Source of the DNA: Tricholomella constricta
Lineage: Eukaryota > Basidiomycota > Agaricomycetes > Agaricales > Lyophyllaceae
Assembly (NCBI GenBank): GCA_013368375.1
Contig: JAACJP010000029.1
Span: forward strand, 186,001-250,000
Direction: 5' to 3'
Length of the DNA: 64,000 nt
Part shown: positions 34,804 to 45,876 of the stretch, piece after piece
Position numbering within the stretch: the stretch's first letter is position 1
Layout: each line of letters begins with the position of its first letter
Program-made: the position numbers and the translations under genes
The notes under the pieces: model-generated
Databases searched by the model: none
What the model saw: the letters and a program-made list of their open reading frames with translations, nothing else
What the model was told of the DNA's origin: nothing

Positions 34804-35477
34804 ATGAAGGTAAGTACAGTGTCCATCCTTTGAGTAAAGTTGTGAACGCATTATCTTCAAACAGTTTTCCATCTGTGCCGTCCTCGCTGCTAGCCTCCTC
34901 GCCATCGCAAACGCCTCGCCTCTCGAGGTCGAGATCCGCAGCGGCACGGCTCTAACCCAAGCACAAGCCGAGGCTCGTCTGAAACCCAACGGGATCACCG
35001 CCTCTTCAACAGGCGGCTGCACGACCAAGTACGTCTCTTTTTCCTATCACCCCGAGTTCACCATCTCAAAACGAAAACAACACACAACTCTAGATCAAAC
35101 CCCAAATGCACGTCCTACTCGGGCATTCTGTCGGGGACCGTGGACGGCGTCATCACGCTGAAGAAAGCCGCGGGTGTATCCTCCCTCATCATCACTGGCG
35201 GCACGGAAACTGGGCATGCGGGCGGGACGTATTCGCATGGAAACGGGTACAAGGTCGATGTGCGCCATTCAGCTACCCTGGACAAGTACATCAAGTCTAC
35301 GTTCACCAAGATCGCGAACCGCGGCGATGGGTACCCCCAGTGGAAGGCGGCTAGCGGGAACATCTACTGCGTAAGTCAGCTTCGTTTGTTTGCTTCGTAT
35401 TGAGTTTGGGGCTGATGTGCTTGCTTTGCTATTTGACACAGGACGAGGGCTCGCATTGGGATATCACCTATTATTGA
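34804..35477 (+). CDS. Secreted M15-peptidase-like protein, copy C
   Basis: Same four-exon plan as copy A: ATGAAG (34804-34809), leader exon FSICAVLAASLLAIANA with propeptide SPLEVEIRSG, main exon, last exon DEGSHWDITYY with TGA at 35475. The signature residues are SHGNGYKVDV (H-x6-D) and E-G-S-H (E-x2-H). It keeps the Cys positions of copy A. The last intron of A and C is still alignable (both contain GTCAGCTTCGTT and GGGCTGAT), so they separated recently despite opposite strands and 11 kb distance, with the transposon pair lying just upstream of C. Predicted extracellular; substrate unproved. Confidence 0.78.
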
Positions 35478-36488
35478 CTGATTGTCGGATAGGGATCAGG
35501 ACTGGTTACAACTGTCATACGTACTTTAGTATCCCCCCCCAGGTTGTGCGCGATATGAAGTAGTGAAAAAGAAGATACATCCGAGTAAATTGAAACGTAT
35601 CGCATCAACTCGCGATGTGCTGAACATCGACGAACTGATTCCTGCGCACTGCGACCGCGGCCGGCGCCGCGCAGGTAGCTCCTCCACACGCAGCACTTCG
35701 GTGCGCATACTGGATATCACAGCATACACCAACGTCAATCTGAACTCGGACTCTTTGAGAAGGAAGAGTCCGAGTCCTCCTCATGAGAACGTTTAGGCTG
35801 TCAAGACCGAGAAGTGAATCCTAGCGCTGTGAGATCCTTGAAAGCTAATAGGCACCCCAGTGTAGATCGCGGTCCCGTGGTTCATTATGAGATGACTGCA
35901 ATGGTTTGATCGCAATACTACTGCCTTATGTTCAGCGCTTCAGGCATGTTCAGAACGTTCACCTCAATGAATGACACAGCAACATCCCCCCTCCCCCTTC
36001 CCCCCCCCGCAAAAAAAAAGACAAAAAACAAAAAAAGAGAGATCAGTCGGGCAGAGTTTGAATCTAAGATCTAGAGGGAAAGGGGAGCAATTAAAGTGGG
36101 CTACAAGATTCAGATGCCAGTGGGCGGCATGGGGCAAATGGATGGGGCGGGGTGGGGGGGTACATACCATACTACATACTACATGCCGGGTAAGGTGGGG
36201 ATTTGTACGTGAGTATGTCAGTATGATTGCATATACGAACGATCGAGCAGAGGCCCATGGGAAGCTTCCATCTTCCATCTTCCATCCAGCTTCAGTTGTT
36301 CAGAATGTTCAGTTTCACAGCGAGCAGCGAGCAAAGAAGGAAGGAAGGAACCAAGGCAGAGACAGAGAGAGAAACGCGGGGGGGGGGGGGGGGGAGAAAG
36401 TGAATAATTAGAAAGAAAAAAAAAGCAAAAAGCAACGGCGTATCATCATCATCATCATCATCCTCATCATCCTCATCAAACTCGCCGC
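35478..36488. other. 3' flanks, low-complexity sequence
   Basis: Contains a C-rich/A-rich stretch near 35985-36040, a G17 run (36378-36394) and ATC repeats (36443-36475) just downstream of the PWWP gene stop. No gene is seen. Confidence 0.5.
36378..36394. repeat. Poly-G run of 17
   Basis: Direct read; such runs are prone to length error in assemblies. Confidence 0.8.
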
Positions 36489-39400
36489 TCAAGCTTCCGA
36501 CATGGTCACGTCTGCGAGGAGCGATGTGTCCGCTTCCGCCTCTGCCTCCGCCTCGCCTGGTGCGTCCGCCTGGCCCTCTACAACATCTTCTCCCGGTGCA
36601 TCCGCATCTGCCATTTCCGCTACACAAAAAAAAGAAAAAGAAAAAAAAAAGCACAATCAGCCTCCCAAAAAAAGAGACGGGGAAAAGAAATAAAGGAGGA
36701 TTCACCATCCCGATCCGCAGTTCCCGTCCCATTCAAGTCCAGCGCAACAGCAGCAGCAGCGCCCGCCGGATTACCATCCTCCTTAGTCACCGAGTCTCCA
36801 TTCGCATTCGCATTCGCGTTTCCATTTCCATTCACCTTCGCCTCCTCCTCCTTCGAAGAAGCCCCATTCACACCATCCCCCCTCCCACCCGCCGCCGCCC
36901 CCTCCTTCGCCCCACCCGCACCCGCACCCGCACCCGCACCCGACCCCCCATTCTCCCCCTTGGCCGCGCCCAAAACAAGCTGCCACCTCTCCACGAGGGC
37001 CTTTGCGCGCTCCCTGAACCTAAACTCGGCGTCGCGGGGCACGCGCTCCGGCGCCAAGAGCGTGATGTGCCGCATCACTTTGCCGATCTTGGAGAATTGC
37101 AGGTGGGCGACGGTCATGGTGTGGAAGGATTCGACGGTGCTGAAGAGGGTGTCCAGTGCGGGCATGTCCTGTTTTCGGTCGGGAAAACAAAACAAAACAA
37201 GAAAAAGTCAGCTTGAGCGTGCTATGATTGGAGAGGAGGAAGGGTCATGTAGCCGAACGAGCGCGATTAAAGAGACGCAAAAAAAAACAAAAAAAAGGGC
37301 AAAGAACGGAATTTAGCCAAGAGCCCATTCCCATTCCAATTCCCATTCCCAAACCCAAACCCCAAACCCAACCCCAAACCCAAACCCAAAACGGCGCATA
37401 TAGCGATGAGCAGGGAAAAAAAAGTGCGCACAAAAGCATACAACCAAGATGAGAGAGAGAGGGAGAGAGAGCCCCACTGTAACGTTCAGAACGCTCGCGA
37501 TAGGGTTAGGGTTACGCCAACCCTCCCCCACCCCCAAACGGGCAGAAGGCAGAAAGATGAAAAATGAGGCCGATGGGATGGATATATGCGATATGCCATA
37601 TACGATATGCGCAGAGGCATAACATGACATGACCGAAGGAGAGCTGTGATTCACCGAACGACAACCCAAAGAGAACCCAAAAAAAGAACGGAACCCAAAA
37701 AAAGAAAAAGAAAAGAAACCCAGAATCCCAAAATTTCGAAGAAAAAGAGGAAGGAAAGGAAACGGGGGGGGAAGGGGGGAAAAGGGGGAAACGTACCGCA
37801 TCGTCCGGGGTAGTCTTGTTACTAAGGAACGCCTTCTGGAGACGATGGCGCCAGTCACGGACCTTGTTCGCTTCGGGGTCTTCATTGAGCTTTGCTAAAA
37901 AAACAAACGAAACAAACGAACAAAACAAAAATTGTCCCGTCCAGTCAGTCAGCTGTCTGCTTTTGCGTTCCGGAATAAAGGAAAGGAGAAATCGAAATCG
38001 ATGATAGAGGGAGAAGAAGAAGGAGGAGGCAGGGGGAGGAGGAGAAGGAGAAGGGGGAGAGGGAGAGGCAGCAGAAAGGAGAAGAAAATGGAAGAAGAAA
38101 GAAGGAAGAACAGACATAGTCAAGAAAAGGCCAAGTGGGCAGAGGTGAAAAGTGTATGGGTATCGGGGATAGGAATTGCTTAAAGGGTAGGATCTAGGGA
38201 GAAGATGGGAGTGGACAACGTGGCAGAAAAACGAAGGCCATGTGTGCTCGCGACCACAACATTGAGCGAGATGCGAGCGCTGAATGGAACGAAGAAAAGT
38301 GCAAAGAAGCTCGACAAACATGGGTTGCTGTAGCGAAAAGGAGGCTTTGAGAGGGAAAGAGAATGAATTGGGGAAAGCACGCTGGAGAAGAGGCGCACAA
38401 AGTGGCGCGCGAATACGAGGTCGGTTGAGATAGATGATGGAAGGCAACGAAGAGGGTGATGAAGGGAGGTAGAGCAGATGGGAAGAAAAATTAGTTGTAA
38501 GGGGATGGGTTATCGGATTAAAGCACAAAAGGGCGCAAAAATCAAGAAATATAAACAAGCGCTCACCATCATCAGCATCCTCGTCTTTTTCTCTCCTCGC
38601 CTTTTTCGCAGGGGGCGGCGTGACCTTCTTACTAGGGCCCGCATCCTCGCCATCTGCATCCGCATCCTCACCCGCACGCTCATCCTCGCTCTCCACAAGG
38701 GCCTTGGACTTGCCGCCCACGCTCTTCCTGCCCTTGGGCGCAGGTGCCTTCCTCTCCTTCTTCTCCTTTGGCTCCTTCTTCTCCTTGGCCGCCGCCGGTT
38801 TCCGCGCCTTCACATCGCTCTCTCGTTTCCGCTTCTTACTGGCGCTACCAGCAGCAGCCGCAGCCGAGGAGGAGGCCTTCTTCTTCTTGGGCCCGCCCTC
38901 GCCGTCGCTCTCGAGCTCATCGACCTCGTCGCCCTCTGCCTCTTCCTCGTCTTCGTCGTCCTCCGCGGCAGCAGCGGCGGCGGCGGCGAGGGCAGAGGCA
39001 CGGGAGGCTTCCCAGGAGGTGGGGTCCAGCGCGGTGCGGTACCCCTGCAGCAGGTCGCCGGATTTTTTGAAAGGCTCGTTTATGTATGATTCGATTTCGT
39101 GTTGCTGGAGCTTGGAGATGTCTTTCGCGACGAGCCAGGCGCTACGAGGGGGGAGGGAGGGAGAGGGAATTAGAGGGAGCCGATGGGGAGGAGATGCGGG
39201 AGGATGTGTGAAAGGACGAGTCGCGAAGGATGATGCACGAGAATAACGAGTGGGAAGATGGGACAAAGACAAAGAGGAAGAACAGAACATCGGCGTCACG
39301 GAATGAAGAGATTGTAGCAAGGAATTGGCACGCACTAGTCGCCAGCAGGGAAGAACTGGACACAATAAAAGTTTGCCTTTTTCGCGGGGCGTTCGAGTTG

Positions 39401-39596
39401 GACGGCATTTGGCACGGACTCTGGGTCGACGACCTGGCGCGATCACGGTTGTCAGTAGGGTAGCTCGTAAGGGAGGCGAAAAGATATTTACCATGCCAGG
39501 CCACGGTGGGAAACCGCGTACTTTTCCAAGGACGATGTCGCGCTCGACGTAGGAGGAGACTTCTTTTAGCGCGGCCTTTGTGGCTTTTTTGCTCAT
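36489..39596 (-). CDS. PWWP-domain chromatin protein, LEDGF/HDGF-like
   Basis: ATG 39596 starts MSKKATKAALKEVSSYVERD. The PWWP domain follows at once: DIVLGKVRGFPPWPGM, then across an intron VVDPESVPNAVQLERPAKKA, NFYCVQFFPAGDY, and AWLVAKDISKLQQHEIESYI. A long charged linker of Ala, Lys, Glu and Asp follows (nuclear-localisation-like KKRKRE). After a 670-bp intron comes a helical domain with NEDPEANKVRDWRHRLQKAF and, after another 630-bp intron, PALDTLFSTVESFHTMTVAH. This resembles the integrase-binding/TFIIS-N-type bundle of LEDGF. The tail is acidic and Ala-rich, ending VTMSEA, TGA at 36489. Likely reads methylated H3K36 at transcribed genes. PWWP is certain; the second domain is probable. 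Confidence 0.85.
37170..37796 (-). other. Long intron with telomere-like repeats
   Basis: Intron of the PWWP gene (donor GTACGT, acceptor AACAG). It contains imperfect AAACCC repeats at 37348-37392 and TAGGGTTAGGGTTA at 37501-37514, both in the plus-strand sense. Most other introns in the window are 45-70 bp. Confidence 0.7.
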
Positions 39597-39775
39597 GATG
39601 CTGGTGCGGTGGTGTGTTTCGATTGTGTGGAACTGACTTGACGCTGCACACGAACGGGAAACCAAACGAGACAGACAAGCCGTACACAAACAATCCGCGT
39701 GGGAACGTCGCGTGACACCACCGGGGTCTGTGCGCGTCATCATCCGATTGCATTCATTTAAATTTATACATAGCC
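39597..39775. promoter_or_regulatory. Bidirectional promoter, PWWP gene and RapZ-C-like gene
   Basis: Only 179 bp separate the two divergent start codons, so they must share upstream elements. An AT-rich patch (39752-39771) lies right before the plus-strand ATG. Confidence 0.65.
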
Positions 39776-40336
39776 ATGTCCGACGACGACCTTCCCCAAA
39801 ACACCAATCGCGACTCCAACTCCGACTCTGACTCGGACTTACCCACCCACCGCCTAATCCTCACCTCCTTCTCCCACCGCCGCGGGCCCCTCCACCCTTC
39901 CCCGACCCCAGGCCTCCTCTTCGACGTCCGCGCCCTCCCCAACCCCCCCAAGCCCATCCGCGACGCGTACACAGGCGCGAGCAAGCCGTTCCGCGCGCAC
40001 TTTATGGCCTCCGAAGCCGTACACAACCGCGTTGCCGACATCGTCGCTGCCGTCCGCGCGCACCTCGATGCTGCCCACGAGGACGGCGAGGACAAGGGCA
40101 AGGGCAAGGATGAGGATAAGGATAAGGATGGGGATGGAGGGCGCGAGGTGCGCGTAGGCGTGCGCTGCGAGCTGGGCGTGCATCGGAGCGTGGCGTGTGT
40201 GGAGGAGCTGGCGCGGGTGCGGTGGCCGGCCGAGTGGCACGTCGAGGTCGTACATCGGGATTTGGTCCAGAGGCGCTCGGAGAGGGACAAGGAGAAGCGA
40301 ACGAGGAGGGTCAGGGAGGAGATGGGCGACGAGTGA
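39776..40336 (+). CDS. RapZ C-terminal-domain-like protein
   Basis: Intronless, 186 codons. The N-terminus is short, acidic and Ser/Asn-rich. The core begins LILTSFSHRRGP, then GLLFDVRALPNPP and DAYTGASKPFRAHF, which follow the order of the RapZ/YvcJ C-terminal domain (v-SFG-K-G, FDVR-LPNP, tG). A Lys/Asp-rich insert interrupts it. GVRCELGVHRSVACVEELA then replaces the usual GCTGGxHRSV segment. The bacterial P-loop N-terminal domain is absent. In bacteria the domain binds small RNA or metabolites; the fungal role is unknown. The last residues form a charged helix. Confidence 0.8.
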   Translation: MSDDDLPQNTNRDSNSDSDSDLPTHRLILTSFSHRRGPLHPSPTPGLLFDVRALPNPPKPIRDAYTGASKPFRAHFMASEAVHNRVADIVAAVRAHLDAAHEDGEDKGKGKDEDKDKDGDGGREVRVGVRCELGVHRSVACVEELARVRWPAEWHVEVVHRDLVQRRSERDKEKRTRRVREEMGDE

Positions 40337-42347
40337 AGATGTGCATGCGAATTGTGATTTCTTTGTTTTTTTTTTTGGTTTTTGTATTGCAATTGGGTGA
40401 TGGTGTTAACTTGTATTGTATACGCGTATGTTGTATGTAGGATAGCTATGGAACTCTAAAACCCCGCACTAGTTTTTTCCTAGGTTCCTGGGCCAGGTTT
40501 GTTCTGCCCCATATTTGTCTACTTTGAATGGACGTCGCTCATCGGTCTTACTCTGATTTTCATAACTTCAACCTAGGGCTGGCCAGAAGGCGCCGAGCGA
40601 TGAATGAAAGAATGTGCAGGGTAATCTGTGTTTATACTGATATCGACTCATAATATCAATACTCGTATAGGATAATCAGTATGTTCAAGTTCTTGCATCA
40701 TGCGCCACAAAGCCTCACCCAGTTGTCCGTGCATATATCTTCTTCGTATGCCCCCCTTTTTTTTTATCTTGCGGTAGACTTCCTCCCTCAGCAGAGGACC
40801 AACGATTTAGAATTTCTCGCCTCTGTTCTGTTCCTGGGGCTGGGGCTGGGGCTGGGGCTGGGGCTTGGGGTGGTCGGGCACAAGGCAGTGGGTCGCGAAG
40901 GTAATATACTCGAGACTTAGGGGCTGTCACGGCGTCCTGCATCATTGATAGGCACAACTATCTCGATATACAAGTCATAAGTGGTACTACCCAAGGTCAG
41001 TCAAATAATTGAAGATGCCTTCTTACAAATGAGTTGATCCGCTTCGTCGAACAGGTTTATATATATATAGCAAATAAAAGTCGCGACTGGCTGGCGCCCT
41101 CACGGTCCGCGCGTTCGACTGGTATATGTAATAATGTATCGTCTATTCTCGCACCTGCCAGTGCTGATTCGTGGAGCCACAATCAGGCTACTAGCCTCCC
41201 TTGCTTATATTTCTGTCTACTCCATCAGCAATCCATTCTTCGACTTGGCTTCAAGGATTTACCTGAGGCGTTCCACGGTAGTTAGTCTTTCAGAGACGGA
41301 CTGCGCTCTTGAAAATTGTAAATTGTACGCTGCAGAGGTTGCCGCGTTGGTGCAACAACGTTCGAGGCATCTGCCTGGAGTCAGAGATAGGCGCTTACCA
41401 AAGTCTCCCTGGTGGATCATGATGGACACGCTCCCTCCGGTGTTGTACGCCTCCGTAAACGCGTGGAATGGAATAAGTTGCAATTTCAATGTCGTTGGTA
41501 CGCAGAGCATAACCCATGACAGAATCATGGGAAGGCTTCCCTTCCTTCACAGGAGTGCCGACGCTCCTTAGAAACCCCCTTGCGTTTCCCTTGCCCTCGA
41601 ATAAGGAGAAGGGATGTCTGAAGGAATCAGGAATTACAGAGTCCAAAGTACCGTGGAGAGGTGCAGCAGCGCTCGACAAAAGTCCCCTCTGTCTGACAGT
41701 GTCCTGAGGAGGGAGATGTTTGTACAAATTGCTCACAGGGCCTATTCAATATTGGAGGGTTGGTTGCAAGTTGGTTGGTACAAGTGGGGAGGTAATACTA
41801 ATAGTAAATACCGTATGGGAATGATAAAATGATGGAAAATGGAAATGACGAAGTGATGGATGATGATGATGAGCGAAAGAGAATCAGGCGAGACTGTCAA
41901 GGTAGATGAGCTCGAGGAGAGAGAGCAAACAGTCAAAAGTCAAAGTCAAAAAGGCAGATATGAATGAATGTGGGCACGAGCTGGAGCTGGGGGAGTCGGA
42001 CGACTCGATTCAATCGGCCAGGTTCAGGCTCTCTAATGAACAGACCTCAGTTGCGCGCAGATAACAGATAGACAGACAGAAAGACAGACAAGGGGGGATC
42101 GATAACAGGTATGTCAGCAAGGTAAGCCAGCAAAAAGGGGCGAGAGAGACGGTGGGGGGGGGGGATATGGTGATGGTTGAATCGAAATTGAAAACAAATG
42201 CAGTCAAACTGTAAGGTTGAATGCGATACAAACAGATTTGTATCAGTTTCCTCCCATCTCAAGTCAGGATTCAGCCCAGTCATACGCATGGCGTGGCGTG
42301 GACGTGGCGTGGGCGTGGGCGTGGGCGTGGTGTGGACGCCCCGCCAG
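40337..42347. other. Intergenic; repeat and possible exon
   Basis: A CTGGGG microsatellite lies at 40834-40866 and a GGGCGT run at 42305-42330. The minus strand between about 41400 and 41700 is protein-like (for example SFRHPFSLFEGKGNARGFLR), but two frames overlap there and I could not build a gene. Confidence 0.4.
40834..40866. repeat. Microsatellite (CTGGGG)n
   Basis: About five and a half tandem hexamers. Confidence 0.85.
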
Positions 42348-45300
42348 TCATAGTGCGGGGAGAGTGTAATTTGTGGGCATAGGTGGTTCAATCCCTTCCG
42401 AATTACACGCCTCTATCAAGCGTTGTCTCAAATCTTCCGACTGGCGCTGCAGAGCTTCAAAATCCCCAAAATACCCAAAAACGATCAGCAGCAATTCGAA
42501 CGGGGGTTTCGGTACTTGGGATATACGTACCGGAACATGGCCAAAGTCTTGTCATCACCTCAACTGGGTAAAGAATCGACTTTGCGAGGACAAGCGCGTT
42601 CTTCAAGCTGCGGTCGTAGTTCCATAAAACCAGGCAGCTTTAACAGATCCGTCAGAAACCAGGATTGTTGGTGGTGGGGAGGGGGGGGGGGGAAGGGCGA
42701 GTGACGACTGACATGGAGAGTTGATTCGTGAACCACGTCACTTGATACGGACGTCGTGTCAATTGGTAACCCTGGACGCCCCCAAGATGGCTAATGGCTG
42801 ACCGAACGACCTGAATCACCCGGTCCTGGTACCACACTACGATACACAGATTTTCCATCAGAATCACAAATGGGGGTAAGTAAACCAGAAGCGGTTGATG
42901 ACGACCACTCACACCACTCTTCCGCATGTTTACGCTTGAATATAGGCGGCCCACTGCCCAAACCTTGTAAGCTAGGGAAGGCGGTTAAAATGCAAAGGTA
43001 CCTACTCAAAAGAAGAAGGCACCAACCTGCGCAACGTCTGCGTGATTGTAATCTGCGTGCTGTTGAGGCGCGCGCGTCAGCTTCTCGATTTTTAATTTTT
43101 TTAAATTTTTTTGTTAAACAGAGATAAGAAAATCGGCAGAAGGAACGAAGAGCGAAGCTTCGGATGCCAAGAGGAGAGACAAGGGAAAACTCACTTGTAC
43201 ACATATTCGCGACACATGTAGATGAGCGCCGTATCAAGATTACATTCATGCATATGCAGCGAGTCCTGGAGCGACTGCGCCTCAGACCATGCGTCGTAAA
43301 TGAGCTCCACCTTCTCGTCGTTGGTGGTGACGCTCGTCCTTAGTCGATTTGTGAAGCTCCACAGGAGCATGCTACGGCAGTAGAGGGCCCAAACGGATTC
43401 TTTCGTCGACGGAGATGAGCTGCCACGATATGACAGAGACGCCCGGTCTAAAATCTCTCCCGGAAAAAGAAGTGCATACTACGAGAATCGTGGGCATGGG
43501 TTAAATCCCGCCGCGGTGAGGATCGAACAAGACCTTACGTTGGAAGAGTTCGTCAAGAAGAAGTCCGGCGGTTCGCGGTTGAAGGCGACACATTGCGAGA
43601 CATAATTGCACATGAGGCTGAGAGCGCTCCAGCAGAGACGGCGGCATTCTTCGTCTCGAATCTCGCCGTCCGTCCATGTAGGATCCCAGGGAGGGATGTA
43701 TGACCATGATGAAAATGGATTGGGTGCCTGCGCGGCATCCGCTGGGATGCACGTGCATTTCCTATCCGGAGTCTCTTCGGTCAATGGCTCTAGGTTGACC
43801 ATGGGGACGCAGCCCGCGGGGTAATGGACGACCTCGGGGTCATTGGCGTCAATGGTGGTTAGGCTTGTAGTGCGGATGATGTAGTCCAGATTTAACAAGG
43901 CCTGCTCCAGGCGGTCCGGGCTGTAGTTTGGATGTGCTGACGTTTCGAAGAGAGCAAGAATCTAAGGGAGGTTTAACGTGGATGATTAGGTAATTGATTT
44001 AGCATCTTACCAAAGCCGCTTCAGCGAGAGAAGGATCAATCCATTGTGACTTCAACGAGGTTTCCAGATAAGTTTGTGCGTTGGCTCGAAGCCATAGTGC
44101 CCGCTCGCGACCAGGTGCCTTGAATTCGACTTCACTCGATTTCATGAGGGTTGCCATGGCAAGGCCAGCGTAGATAAAGGCAGGCTGGATTGACAACCTC
44201 AGCTCCTCGTCCAAAAGGGTCTTGATGAAATATTCGAGGTTCAAAAAGGAAAGCCAGTAACCAGTATCGCTGAATCTGTTCCACGTAAGAAATGCTCAGT
44301 CGAGAGCCTTGTGGAAAAAAAAGAGTGCTTACAAATATGTAAGGTCCCTTTCGATATCTTGCAGCCTGAGGAGAATACGTTCAAATATAGCTATCATGAG
44401 AGAGGGTAAAACTCACGGATATGTTGGCAAGAAATTACTCCACCATAACTTCTGGCTTTGTTTCACGGTCGGGGAGGTGGGAATGCGAAATTTGTGGTTT
44501 TGGGTATGGGGCGATCTCATGATGTTGACGTCGAGCTGGCGAGGAAAAGGCGATTTAATGTATAGCGGACTCTGTTCAGCCGCATATGGCAGCTGTCGGC
44601 GAGACGTCGGTGATTGTTCATGCTAATAGAACTGTCAACCATACGCTTCACAGAAAGAGCGTAATCCAAAATACTAACCACGACGGGAGATATTCCTTCC
44701 GTTGTGATCCTCAGCTCTACCGGCGATGATGGGTCATGATGAAATCGATCCTGGGAGCGTAGATCGACCGGTCGCTCATGATGCCTTGACGACGAAGACG
44801 GCGAATGTTTATCGCTCGCCATGTTCTCCTTGACCTTGGATGTGGAGGGCGCAGTGTCGCGGGTATCGGAAGTGCGGTCGATGGCGATGCGCTTACGCTT
44901 CGGGGGAGGGGGTTCAGATTCGTCGAGAGGCCGCTTTTTACATCTCCTGTGGCGCGTACCGGGATTCTTATCTGGGCCCCGTCGTTTTGGAACCGAATCG
45001 TACTCGCAAATGTTGGATCGTCGGACGCAATTGTTACATACGGGTCTCGTCGAGTCGCAACGGATTTTTCGACTACGGCTACGGAGAGACAAGCAGGGTA
45101 ACGAAGCCCGCAATCCGTTAGTATTCCGTTATAAGGCTTAATGAAAGAACGTAATGAACACAGGACATACCATTGACGACAGGCTATGACAACTGTGGAT
45201 ATCTCCTTTCGAGGTTCGCGTGAGCCACTCGCCACAGTAGAATTTGTGGAAGGTTCTTTACGCTCGGATGATGATGACATGGGAGGAGGTCTGCGATCGC

Positions 45301-45876
45301 CATCCGCGGGTATGACGGTGGTCATCCTGGCTTGTCTCGAAAAGGAATGGTCATGAGACGGTCCACCAGGCAACCGTCGTTCAGGTGGGCTAGTATATCT
45401 TAAGTCGATAGGTCCGCCGCTGTGAACGGGAGGGAGACGAGAATTTGAAAGAGACTGAACAGGGAAATCTTGCGCAATGTGGTTACGAGGTGGAAGGGCA
45501 ACGGTATAATGGCCTGGAAATGTGACATGCTGGGCACTTGGACTCGGGAGCTCTAGCGACGTATCGAGGAGCGGAGGCTGTTGCACGTTTAAAGACGAAG
45601 CGTAGTCGTATTGTGGCACAACGATGGTCGCGGCACGTTGAACTCCAAGGTGATACCGGACTTTTTTGTCAGAAGTTGTGAGAAAGATAATGCAAATACT
45701 TGAAGTGGCTGCGATAGCAACAACTTACAACTGTCACCGTGCGGAGGAGAAAACGATGTTCCGAAATGCGTTGGCGAATGAAGTCCTGAACTACCCTCGC
45801 TGGATTGTGCCCCTTCATCGAGGTTCAAGGTGTGCTGAAAGGGAGAATAGACGTCGTCGTTGTTGCTAGTCACCAT
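42348..45876 (-). CDS. Zn2Cys6 fungal transcription factor
   Basis: ATG 45876 starts MVTSNNDDVYSPFQHTLNLD. After a Ser/Pro-rich region the zinc cluster is built across an intron near 45170-45050: ACRQ joined to CRSRKIRCDSTRPVCNNC and VRRSNICEYD, giving C-x2-C-x6-C-x6-C-x2-C-x6-C. A basic linker follows (KKRPLDESEPPPPKRKR). The regulatory (fungal-TF) region includes FSDTGYWLSFLNLEYFIKTL, IQPAFIYAGLAMATLMKSSE, ECRRLCWSALSLMCNYVSQC and ESVWALYCRSMLLWSFTNRL. The last exon reads GYFGDFEALQRQSEDLRQRL, then IEACNSEGIEPPMP, with TGA at 42348. About ten introns. Exons between 42570 and 43190 are not fully resolved. Target genes unknown. Confidence 0.88.

Noticed and set aside
36524..37216. Long plus-strand frame rich in Arg, Pro and Thr
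   Set aside because: It is the reverse side of PWWP-gene exons and introns and consists of low-complexity repeats.
41395..41736. Minus-strand protein-like stretch as an enzyme gene
   Set aside because: Apparent start is GTG inside a likely intron donor, two frames compete, and no family fits.
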